This document shows positions 39,401-45,004 of a DNA stretch of 64,000 nucleotides, one piece after another. Under the pieces are notes generated by a model. That model saw nothing but the letters and a program-made list of their open reading frames with translations, ran no database searches and had not been told where the DNA came from. How positions within the stretch are numbered: the stretch's first letter is position 1; each line of letters starts with the position of its first letter. Origin of the DNA: Sulfitobacter sp. F26204 (GTDB taxonomy: Bacteria > Pseudomonadota > Alphaproteobacteria > Rhodobacterales > Rhodobacteraceae); the NCBI RefSeq assembly GCF_026410305.1, contig NZ_JAPMLQ010000003.1, forward strand, positions 248,001-312,000, in the 5' to 3' direction. Both the position numbers and the translations under genes were made by a program.

Positions 39401-40102
39401 GAAGTTCTCTGCAGGCGTGAAGCGGACCGTGCCATCACCTAGATCCTCAACCGTACCGTTGGGGCTGACAAAACCACCGATGGTCAACTCATCATTGGAG
39501 TTGTTCGGATCAGTGTCATTCCCGCGCAGGTCGATGATGACAGAGGTGTCCTCATCGGTTTCGGCCATGTCGTCCACTGCTGTAGGGCCTGTGTCTTCCA
39601 TCTTGCCATCGTCAAACACGAGGTTGTCAATCGCGCCCGATCCTTCGAGGCGGACTTCCATACGCGAGACACCCTGAACAAAAATGCCAACTGTGCGTTC
39701 GCCGCCATCTTCGGTCGGTTCTACAAACTGGTTGTCGATCACGTCGCCATTCGCATCGTAAAAGATCATCCGCGTGCCTTCACCCGTGGTCTCTTCGATG
39801 TCCTTGAATGTCAGTGACTTGATACGGACGAGATCATCAAAGTCGAAAAAGATGCTGCCGCCGCCATCGTTGTCATCTGGGTCACTGCTGTCGCCGTCTT
39901 CGGAGATGATCAGCAATCCGTCCAGTGTATCCGACGCAAGGTCGGTGTCGTCACCTGTCGGATTGTTGCTGTCAAATAGCATGGCCTGGTCAACACCATT
40001 ACCGCCAGCAACGGCCGAAACGGTGACACCGTCAGAAGCCAGATATTCGTCGTCAATAACGGTACCGGCTGCGAATGCATTAAAATCAAGTGTACGGATC
40101 AT
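33461..40102 (-). CDS. Giant secreted-type protein: cadherin/Ig-like repeats, RTX and C-terminal Hint domain (2213 aa)
   Basis: The ATG at 40102 follows AGGAG by eight bases and overlaps the stop of a 52-codon ORF. Residues 1-170 form a unique N-terminal domain (MIRTLDFNAFAAGTVIDDEY). Residues about 171-1585 are 15 repeats of about 90-95 aa with the theme APVAxDDxxxTxEDTPVxxDLLxNDTDxDGD, like the VCBS/cadherin-like repeats of large adhesins. Residues about 1590-1970 are RTX nonapeptides. A Hint domain runs from Cys2021 (CFTPGTKIATPKGERLVETL) to the end with VSPNHRVLV. No signal peptide, so a type I exporter is likely; none is in the window. Very acidic throughout. Probably a cell-surface or matrix adhesin. 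Confidence 0.88.
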   Translation of the reverse strand: MIRTLDFNAFAAGTVIDDEYLASDGVTVSAVAGGNGVDQAMLFDSNNPTGDDTDLASDTLDGLLIISEDGDSSDPDDNDGGGSIFFDFDDLVRIKSLTFKDIEETTGEGTRMIFYDANGDVIDNQFVEPTEDGGERTVGIFVQGVSRMEVRLEGSGAIDNLVFDDGKMEDTGPTAVDDMAETDEDTSVIIDLRGNDTDPNNSNDELTIGGFVSPNGTVEDLGDGTVRFTPAENFNGEATFTYTVTDPNFNSDTGEVTIQVNPVNDAPVANDDSDTTEEETPVEINLLANDTDVDGDALTVTTATVPAAEGTLEPVNDGTDGLYTFTPAAGFIGTATVSYAITDGNGGTASAVHTIDVADDGVNGNPVANPDALTTDEDTPSAPLNVLSNDSDPDGDTLTLTSATSTDGEVSFTPEGEVVFTPNPDFNGPTTITYTVSDGNGGEATGTVDVTVNPVNDAPVANDDVDVTPEDEPITVDLLANDTDVDGDELTVTEVSVPAEQGTIVNNNDGTATFTPAPDFNGQVTISYTISDPDGLTDSAEHTVYVNAVSDGPVALDDVAETPEDTAVTIDVLANDTDPDGDETLFISRASVPEDQGTVEIVDNQLVFTPAPDFNGPVTISYTAEDPDGNEAPAEVAVNVTPVNDAPVAEDDSDVTELNTPIRVDLLANDSDVDGDELTVTEATVPAEQGTLSGPVDGTILFTPAAGFTGEATISYTIADAEGLTDSAVHTIVVNQEGGAPTANPDTAETPEDTPVTIDVLENDTDPQGQPLTITEASVPEEQGTVEIVDNELLFTPAPDFSGPCMISYTVQDPDGNAGEGTVSVNVTPVNDAPDAVNDEDTTAFNTPVTVDLLANDTDPEGDPLTVTSATVPAEQGTVSAPVDGTVVFTPAPGFEGEAVISYSISDGEGGTDSAVHVITVGDNSAPVAVDDEATTPEDTPVTIDLIGNDEDENGDPLTLVEATVPEEQGTLVDNGDGTVTFTPAPDFNGPATISYTVTDPYGATDGGEATVDVLPVNDAPVAEDDTDVTDFNTAVTVDLLANDFDVDGDDLLVTSVTVPAEQGTVVDNGDGTATFTPADGFTGEATLSYSIRDVEGLTDSAEHVIIVNSEGDMAPTANPDTAETPEDTPVTIDVLDNDTDPQDDPLTIREASVPEEQGTVEIVDNELVFTPAEDFNGPVDITYIVEDPDGNADEGTVRVDVTPVNDAPIAVDDVATTEEDTPVVLDLVDNDSDPDGDPLTVTAVSVPEEQGTVVNNGDGTATFTPAQDFVGEATVTYTIQDPDGAEDTAVHVVDVTPINDAPVAMDDADVTDEDTPITVDLLANDTDVDGDDLRVTEATVPEEQGTLVDNGDGTVTFTPAPNFNGTATISYTISDGNGGEDSAVHVIEVDPEIEPPVANDDEATTAEDTPVVIDLRGNDSDPDNTLDELTISDLTVDPEQGTVVDNGDGTVTFTPAPDFNGEATITYTLTDPDGASDDAVATVTVTPVNDAPVAVDDVEGTPYNTPAENIPVLANDTDVDEDPLRVVEATSPNGDVVINPDGTLTFTPTDGFTGPAEITYTISDRPAGDPEGLTDEGTLIVNVAEPGERDGIVDGTDGDDLIDTDYAGDPDGDFVDNEDAIIPGQAPNDDIIRAGDGNDTVEAGLGDDSVTGGAGDDSILGEDGSDTVDGGDGDDVIDTGNGDLAPDQGYPDAPTDSLGFEGDADPENDRDSVNGGDGNDTIRTGDDRDTISGGNGNDVIDGGIDDDIIDGDDGDDRIVGGEGNDTINGGDGNDTIYAGNDPDGVGDLLDIEDELTPGSPFSPDRNPDNGRDVVNGGAGDDLIFGADDRDSLVGGSGNDTIDGEIDDDTIQGGSGDDSLLGGQGNDTIDGGTGDDFLDGGVGDDTLRGNRNDDTIFGGDGDDVLDGGGEDDLLDGGDGDDNLQGGQGDDTLRGGDGDDTMTGGAGQDVFEDVGPGDDIDGGSGPVDFDTLDLRGSAPEGGRLEVTYTSPDREDGFVNYFDEDGNDAGQLVFEEIENVIPCFTPGTKIATPKGERLVETLKVGDRVITRDNGIQEIRWVGARDMSGAELEKASHLKPVLIRQGALGNDLPERDMMVSPNHRVLVANDKTALYFEEREVLVAAKHLTGLEGVDIVDVSHTTYIHVMFDQHEVILSDGSWTESFQPGDMSLAGIGNAQRQEILELFPELATQEGIDNYASARRSLKKHEAKLITK
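34190..35335 (-). repeat. RTX nonapeptide block of the giant Hint protein
   Basis: Codes for tandem GGxGxDxxx nonapeptides, such as GGAGDDSILGEDGSDTVDGG and GGEGDDLLDGGDGDDN-like forms, interrupted by a longer insert twice repeated (LGFEGDADPENDRDSVNGG and LDIEDELTPGSPFSPDRNPD regions). The DNA is low-complexity and open on the opposite strand as well. Confidence 0.85.
35345..39595 (-). repeat. Fifteen tandem 270-285-base units encoding cadherin/Ig-like repeats
   Basis: Each unit codes for about 90-95 residues. Units 6-7 (about 37610-38170) and 10-11 (about 36480-37050) are closer to each other than to their neighbours: both pairs contain NTxxxVDLLAND followed by APTANPDTAETPEDTPVTID. This points to duplication of a four-unit block. 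The repeats make long antisense open frames that should not be called as genes. Confidence 0.9.
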
Positions 40103-40257
40103 TGGTTGGTCTCCTGGACGTTGTTGCGCGCGGCGCGCAACGCGGCCGTTCTGGAAGTTGGTGCGGAAGGGACATGTGTCTGAGGGAACGAAACGGGCCG
40201 CAAGTGCGTCACCACGAAGGCCGCCTCGGTTGATTGTGGCATCAGCGCACGGATCAT
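40099..40257 (-). CDS. 52-aa ORF translationally coupled to the giant Hint protein
   Basis: An ATG at 40257 has a good GGAGA site eight bases upstream and opens 52 codons (MIRALMPQSTEAAFVVTHLR at the start, ending ARNNVQETNQ). Its TGA overlaps the ATG of the giant gene as ATGA, and its last codons contain the ribosome binding site of that gene. The peptide is basic, has no membrane helix and matches no family I know. It may be a leader that couples or gates translation of the long gene, or a small functional partner. Confidence 0.6.
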   Translation of the reverse strand: MIRALMPQSTEAAFVVTHLRPVSFPQTHVPSAPTSRTAALRAARNNVQETNQ

Positions 40258-41136
40258 CTTGTTCTCTCCATTCAAACTCTCGCCCCCTCGGGCAAAACGC
40301 AAGCAAGGGCGACACACACAAAACACCAAAAAACGGGGAGAACTGTTGTGACAGTCAACCGCTGGACAACCATGTCCAGACAGCTTCGTATATACGGTCG
40401 CATACTGCGCAGCGTACACACGTCTCCCGCATCCAAATTGATGCGAAATAGTGTGGCCGCCCCCTGACCTACAAACATTGCCCCCCAGTTGGGCAAGACC
40501 ATAGATACCGATCTAGATTGGTCCAACAAAGGGAAAAATGTTAACAAAGTGTCATGATTGAACTTCGCCCCCTGTGAATCGGGCCGTGTTCAGGTAAACA
40601 ATGAAGAGTGGAAATTAAGCGATTGTTTCCATAAGAATTTCTGCAAAACTCAGAATTTCCCATATAAATAGGTATATTATTCACTGTACAGCCGGTGGCT
40701 TGGTCGGAGAAAACGGGCTGAATGTTCATCAGAAGGAAACAATCACGCCTGTTTCAATGCGAAAATTAAACAGACATGTTCCCGCCATAGTTACGGTTCG
40801 CCTGTTCTTAAGTTGGAACCAATCGCCCGAAAACACCGTTACTGGTGCCTGTGACACCGAACATTTGCCACATTTATCTCGAATCAAAAAGGCGGTGAAA
40901 CATCTTTACGACCCAGCTGCGCCACTTTTCGGACCAAATGTTTCCATTCGATCCATGCGCTGGGCCAGGCCGCCAATCCGGCCCTGTCCCTGGCCATCCA
41001 ATGCTTGTCAAACGTTCCCAACACCTCACGGCGCACCGGCTGAAACAGCAAATGGAGAATTCAGCGCATGGAAATCGGGGGCCCCGCCGGGGCAACTGCG
41101 GACATTCAACTTTGGACCAAAGATCACCTGTTGAAG
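40258..41136. other. 879-base region without confident genes upstream of the Hint locus
   Basis: It holds the promoter of the 52-codon ORF and giant gene. AT-rich DNA lies at 40600-40690 (TATAAATAGGTATATTAT), flanked by an inverted repeat GGAAATT (40610-40616) / AATTTCC (40654-40660). A sigma70-like candidate on the minus strand is TTGTTG with TATCTA 16 bases on, near 40500-40530. Open frames on the plus strand at 40700-41134 have no gene-like features. A possible gene relic lies at 40884-41051. Confidence 0.45.
40884..41051 (-). pseudogene. Possible 55-codon gene relic downstream of tRNA-Leu
   Basis: A frame with a TTG start at 41049-41051 runs 55 codons to TGA and reads like protein (VLGTFDKHWMARDRAGLAAW, then WIEWKHLVRKVAQLGRKD), with high GC at third positions. 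There is no ATG near its start, no clear ribosome binding site, and an in-frame stop immediately upstream. It may be the end of a decayed gene or a small gene with an unusual start. Low confidence. Confidence 0.25.
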
Positions 41137-41220
41137 TGGTACCCAAGGCCGGACTCGAACCGGCACGCCTCTCGGCGGGAGATTTTGAATCTCCTGCGTC
41201 TACCATTCCGCCACTTGGGC
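41137..41220 (-). tRNA. tRNA-Leu (anticodon CAA)
   Basis: On the minus strand the 84 bases begin GCCCAAGTGGCGGAATGG and end CTTGGGTACCA, so the 3' CCA is encoded. The acceptor stem pairs GCCCAAG with CTTGGGT. The anticodon stem GGAGA/TCTCC holds the loop TTCAAAA with anticodon CAA at its centre. A long variable arm of the leucine class and the T-arm GGTTCGAGTCC are present. The gene reads UUG leucine codons. Confidence 0.97.
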
Positions 41221-41374
41221 ACGGGCTGCGTTTAGCCTGCATCACGCGGCTGGGCAAGTGCCTTTTGATCAATATCAGTGCCGTTTTCCCGTCAGTTGTT
41301 TTGCCGCGCGTGTCGAGGGTCTTGACCGCGGGCATCCGGTATGATGTTGCAAGTGGCAACAAAAGAGCAGCCTC

Positions 41375-41953
41375 ATGTTAAAACGCCTTTACGACTGGAC
41401 ACTAAGCCTTGCGCAACATCCACATGCCCTTTGGGCATTGGCAATTGTGGCATTTATCGAAAGCTCGTTTTTCCCGATCCCGCCCGACATCGTTATGATT
41501 CCGATGATCATCGCCCGGCCCAACCGCGCCTTTGTCATTGCCGGAGTGGCCTTGCTCGCTTCCGTCTTGGGCGGTCTGTTGGGCTATGCCATTGGGGCCT
41601 TTGCCTATGACACCATCGGGCAACCCATGCTGGCCGCATTGGGAAAGGCCGATGCCATGGAAGCCTTTGCGACACGCTTTAACGGTGTCGGGTTCTGGGC
41701 AGTGCTGGCCGCGGGCGTCACCCCGTTTCCATACAAGGTCATCACGATAATGTCCGGCTGGACCGCGATGCCACTGGGTACCTTTATCATGACTTCCATT
41801 CTTGCACGCGGTCTGCGGTTCTTTATTGTTGCCGCATTGCTTTGGAAGTTCGGGCCGCCAATTCGAGATTTCATAGAAAAACGCCTGGGGCTGATGTTCA
41901 CACTATTCGTGATCTTGCTGGCGGGTGGCCTATTCGTGGTGAAACTGTTGTGA
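41375..41953 (+). CDS. DedA/YqaA-type membrane protein (VTT/SNARE-associated domain)
   Basis: 192 aa with about five hydrophobic helices. The segment AIVAFIESSFFPIPPDIVMI contains the conserved E and P residues of the family's re-entrant loop, and the second half has FKYK-like VTPFPYKVITIMSGWTAMPL with the conserved FxxR-type ARGLRFF. Members are linked to membrane lipid carrier flipping and proton-motive-force balance; this subgroup has no precise assignment. The TGA overlaps the GTG of the next gene, so dsbB is translated from the same mRNA. Confidence 0.88.
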   Translation: MLKRLYDWTLSLAQHPHALWALAIVAFIESSFFPIPPDIVMIPMIIARPNRAFVIAGVALLASVLGGLLGYAIGAFAYDTIGQPMLAALGKADAMEAFATRFNGVGFWAVLAAGVTPFPYKVITIMSGWTAMPLGTFIMTSILARGLRFFIVAALLWKFGPPIRDFIEKRLGLMFTLFVILLAGGLFVVKLL

Positions 41954-42417
41954 CGCGAAAAACGATGATCCTGCTCGCCGCCTCGGGCTCGGCCGCCTTG
42001 TTGCTGGGGGCCTTCGCATTCCAATTCATCGGGGGGTTGCCGCCGTGCAAATTGTGCCTCTGGCAACGCTGGCCTCATGCGGTGGCATTTCTAATCGGTC
42101 TCATGCTGTTGGCTGGCATCGGGCCGCGGTTCATGGCCTGGCTTGGGGCGTTGGCCACCGCGACCACCGGGGCCATCGGTTTTTACCACGCAGGAGTTGA
42201 ATGGCTATGGTGGCCCGGACCAACCTCATGCAGCGGCGGTGGCATGGATCTTGGCAGCATGGGCGGCGGGGCGCTGTTATCACTCGATACGCCCAGCGGT
42301 GTCATCATGTGCGATGAAATCGTCTGGCAATTCTTTGGTCTGTCAATGGCAGGCTGGAATGCTGTCTTCGCCCTGATCCTCACAGCGCTGTGGATCAGGG
42401 CTGCGAAACGCGCTTAA
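41950..42417 (+). CDS. dsbB: DsbB-family disulfide bond formation protein
   Basis: 155 aa four-helix inner-membrane protein. It reoxidises the periplasmic thiol oxidase DsbA and passes electrons to quinones. The first periplasmic pair is CKLC in GLPPCKLCLWQRWPH; the second pair is one Cys in GPTSCSGGG and one in GVIMCDEIVWQF. The GTG at 41950 overlaps the preceding TGA as GTGA and is preferred; an ATG at 41965 would shorten the first helix. The stop shares the palindrome TTAA with the convergent Lrp-type gene. Confidence 0.9.
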   Translation: MTRKTMILLAASGSAALLLGAFAFQFIGGLPPCKLCLWQRWPHAVAFLIGLMLLAGIGPRFMAWLGALATATTGAIGFYHAGVEWLWWPGPTSCSGGGMDLGSMGGGALLSLDTPSGVIMCDEIVWQFFGLSMAGWNAVFALILTALWIRAAKRA

Positions 42418-42839
42418 CCCGCCTTGCGCGTTTTCAACAGCAGGTTTGTCTCGCTTGCAACGATCCCTTCAAGGCGTCTGATCCGTGTCAGAACCGCGTC
42501 GAAGTCTTCCAATGTGGCTGTTCCGATTTCGATAATCACATCCCAGCGCCCGTTCGTTGAATGTACGGCCCGGACTTCGGCAAATCCGTTCAGCTGGCGG
42601 ATTACCCGTTCGGTGCCCCGTCCCTCAATCCCGATCATCATCAGGCCGCGCACCGCATCATGCATCACATCGGCCCGGGTCAGGACGGTAAAGCCTACAA
42701 TCTCCCCCCGTTCCTGAAGCCGGGCAATCCGGGCTCTGAGGGTTGTGCGTGTCGTGCCCAAAGCATCGGCAAGAGCCGACAGAGGTGCGCGCGAATCTGC
42801 GCGAAGAGCCGCAATGATTTGATTATCCAGATCGTCCAT
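42414..42839 (-). CDS. Lrp/AsnC-family transcriptional regulator
   Basis: 141 aa. The N-terminal winged helix-turn-helix is DNQIIAALRADSRAPLSALA then DALGTTRTTLRARIARLQER. The C-terminal RAM ligand domain is at about 65-135 (GLMMIGIEGRGTERVIRQLN; GRWDVIIEIGTATLEDFDAV). It is divergent from arginase and ornithine cyclodeaminase with 108 bases between starts, which suggests it controls them in response to arginine or ornithine. A matching inverted repeat lies in the shared region. Confidence 0.93.
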   Translation of the reverse strand: MDDLDNQIIAALRADSRAPLSALADALGTTRTTLRARIARLQERGEIVGFTVLTRADVMHDAVRGLMMIGIEGRGTERVIRQLNGFAEVRAVHSTNGRWDVIIEIGTATLEDFDAVLTRIRRLEGIVASETNLLLKTRKAG

Positions 42840-42852
42840 TCATTGTTCCACT

Positions 42853-42913
42853 TTGGTCAATCAACGCTCAATACGGTGTTTTCAACCCCTTTTCAATGCT
42901 CACTATTGACCAA
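42853..42913. promoter_or_regulatory. Spaced inverted repeat, likely operator of the Lrp-type regulator
   Basis: TTGGTCAAT at 42853-42861 and its exact reverse complement ATTGACCAA at 42905-42913 flank the divergent promoters. Their centres are 52 bases apart, close to five helical turns, so both face the same side of the DNA. Lrp-family octamers often wrap DNA between such sites. The right arm lies 34 bases before the arginase start. Confidence 0.65.
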
Positions 42914-42947
42914 TATTACCAATGCAACGTCTTTCAGGAGAAAACTC

Positions 42948-43868
42948 ATGACCCAGCAACATTGCATCATCATCGGTGCCCCCCTCGACAGTGGCAAAAG
43001 CAACAAAGGCTGCTTGATGGGACCGGATGCCTATCGCACCGCCGGCCTTGCAGAAGCCCTTCGCGATCTGGGTCATACGGTCGTCGACAAAGGCAACGTC
43101 GCCCCGGCCCCGTTTGTTGCCAAAGAACACCCCAAGCTTGTTGCACTGGAAGAAACCATCGGCTGGACCGAAAGCCTTGCCGATGTTTCCGAAGCCGCGA
43201 TGAAAGAAGGTCTGCCGATTTTTCTGGGCGGCGATCATGCTCTTTCGCTGGGCACCGTACTTGGTACATTGCGCCATGCCCAAAGCGTCAACCGTCCGCA
43301 GTTCGTGCTTTGGCTTGATGCCCACACCGATTTTCACACCCCAAAAACCACAGACAGCGGCAATCTGCACGGAACCCCCCTTGGCTATGTGACGGGTCGC
43401 CCGGATTTCGACGGCTTCCCTGTGGTCGAGCACCCGTTGCCGCAAGACAACCTCGCCATCATCGGGTTGCGCTCTGTCGATCCAGCGGAACGCGCTGCGA
43501 TGCAGGAAACAACCGTGACTCATGTAGATATGCGCCAGATTGACGAAAGCGGCATCGCCACACCGCTTGCTGCCTTTCTTGACAAGGTCGCTGCTGCAAA
43601 TGGTCTGCTGCACGTGTCCCTTGACGTCGATTTTCTTGACCCCGCGGTCGCGCCTGCGGTCGGCACAACCGTCCCCGGCGGTGCCACGGTACGCGAAGGC
43701 CATCTTGTCATGGAGATGCTTCATGACTCCGGGCTCATGACTTCGCTTGATCTGGTTGAGTTGAACCCTTTCTTGGATGATCGCGGTCGTACCGCGGTCC
43801 TCATGGTCGATCTGTGCGCCTCTGCTTTCGGGCGTCGCGTCTTTGACCGTCCGACACGTACATTCTAA
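42948..43868 (+). CDS. rocF: Arginase
   Basis: 306 aa. It hydrolyses arginine to ornithine and urea with two Mn ions. Metal-binding motifs are all present: IFLGGDHALSLGTV, LWLDAHTDFHTP and SLDVDFLDPAVAP. The arginine-specific region SGNLHGTPLGYVTG also fits arginase better than agmatinase. The start has CAGGAG seven bases upstream; the frame upstream is open but unsupported. It lies 12 bases before ornithine cyclodeaminase, so ornithine made here can go straight to proline. Confidence 0.95.
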   Translation: MTQQHCIIIGAPLDSGKSNKGCLMGPDAYRTAGLAEALRDLGHTVVDKGNVAPAPFVAKEHPKLVALEETIGWTESLADVSEAAMKEGLPIFLGGDHALSLGTVLGTLRHAQSVNRPQFVLWLDAHTDFHTPKTTDSGNLHGTPLGYVTGRPDFDGFPVVEHPLPQDNLAIIGLRSVDPAERAAMQETTVTHVDMRQIDESGIATPLAAFLDKVAAANGLLHVSLDVDFLDPAVAPAVGTTVPGGATVREGHLVMEMLHDSGLMTSLDLVELNPFLDDRGRTAVLMVDLCASAFGRRVFDRPTRTF

Positions 43869-43880
43869 GGAGCCGGTACC

Positions 43881-44933
43881 ATGTCAAATCTGAAACCTTC
43901 CGCCAAGGCGCTTGTGCCTTTTGTCTCTGTAGATCACATGATGAAACTGGTGCACCACATTGGTGTTGAACCGATGCTGCAGGGTATTGCCGACTACATC
44001 GAAGCCGACTTCAAGCGTTGGGAATTGTTTGATAAAACACCCCGGGTGGCCAGCCATTCGGACAAGGGCGTGATCGAACTGATGCCCACCTCTGATGGTG
44101 ATGTTTACGGCTTCAAATACGTCAATGGCCATCCGTCAAACACGGCGGACGGCCTGCAGACGGTGACTGCTTTCGGATTGCTGGCTGATGTCGCTTCCGG
44201 CTATCCGGTTTTGTTGAGCGAAATGACATTGTTGACGGCGCTGCGCACGGCTGCAACTTCGGCATTGGTGGCACGCGTCCTTGCCCCGAAGGGGGCAAAA
44301 ACCATGGCAATGATCGGCAATGGCACCCAATCCGAATTCCAATCCCTAGCCATGAAATGTATCGTCGGGATCGAAGAGGTGCGCCTGTATGACATCGACC
44401 CCGCAGCGACCACCAAATGCGCGGCCAACCTCGCGGATCTGGGATTGCGGGTGACCTCTTGTACCTCTGCCGAAGAGGCGATGGAAGGCGCACAAATCAT
44501 CACTACCTGCACCGCTGACAAGCAATATGCCACGATCCTGACCGACAACATGGTAGGTGCCGGTGTCCACATAAACGCCATCGGAGGTGATTGTCCGGGC
44601 AAGACGGAACTTGCAGAGGCGATCTTGCACCGCGCTGACATCTTTGTGGAGTACCCCGAACAGACCCGGATCGAGGGCGAGATTCAACAATTGGCCGAGG
44701 ATCACCCGGTCATTGAATTCTGGCAGGTTCTGACTGGTGCTGCACCGGGTCGCACCAATGACAAACAGATCACGCTGTTTGACAGCGTCGGCTTTGCGAT
44801 CGAGGATTTCTCGGCCCTGCGCTATGTTCGTGACCAGATCGAGGAGACCGGTCTATTTCACGCCCTTGACCTTCTTGCTGATCCTGATGATCCGCGAGAT
44901 CTTTTTGGCATGTTGCGACGCGCAAAACCCTGA
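43881..44933 (+). CDS. ocd: Ornithine cyclodeaminase
   Basis: 350 aa, family length. It converts ornithine to proline and ammonia using bound NAD. The substrate region has GDVYGFKYVNGHPSNTADGL, and the Rossmann fold is KTMAMIGNGTQSEFQSLAMK, followed by INAIGGDCPGKTELAEAIL. AAGGAG lies seven bases before the ATG. The mu-crystallin/OCD superfamily also includes alanine dehydrogenases and octopine-type enzymes, but adjacency to arginase makes ornithine the most likely substrate. Confidence 0.94.
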   Translation: MSNLKPSAKALVPFVSVDHMMKLVHHIGVEPMLQGIADYIEADFKRWELFDKTPRVASHSDKGVIELMPTSDGDVYGFKYVNGHPSNTADGLQTVTAFGLLADVASGYPVLLSEMTLLTALRTAATSALVARVLAPKGAKTMAMIGNGTQSEFQSLAMKCIVGIEEVRLYDIDPAATTKCAANLADLGLRVTSCTSAEEAMEGAQIITTCTADKQYATILTDNMVGAGVHINAIGGDCPGKTELAEAILHRADIFVEYPEQTRIEGEIQQLAEDHPVIEFWQVLTGAAPGRTNDKQITLFDSVGFAIEDFSALRYVRDQIEETGLFHALDLLADPDDPRDLFGMLRRAKP

Positions 44934-44944
44934 GCGCCCTCTCA

Positions 44945-44976
44945 GGAACGCGGGTTTTCGGAACAATCCGCGTTCC
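44945..44976. terminator. Terminator hairpin between ocd and the flavin monooxygenase
   Basis: A perfect 9-bp stem GGAACGCGG/CCGCGTTCC with a 14-base loop sits between the two convergent stop codons, 12 bases after ocd. There is no long T-run on either side, so it may act as a weak terminator in both directions. Confidence 0.6.
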
Positions 44977-45004
44977 ATTGGCAGTGCGCTGCCCCTAAGC
45001 CCTG

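Noticed and set aside
38315-39442. 375-codon plus-strand open frame
   Set aside because: Same antisense shadow of the repeat array in the giant Hint gene.
34190-39595. CRISPR array from regular repeats
   Set aside because: Unit length is about 280 bases and the repeats are coding; no short repeat-spacer pattern or cas genes.
40874-41362. 162-codon minus-strand open frame spanning tRNA-Leu
   Set aside because: It reads through the tRNA gene, giving the familiar false peptide GGMVDAGDSKSPAERRAGSS.
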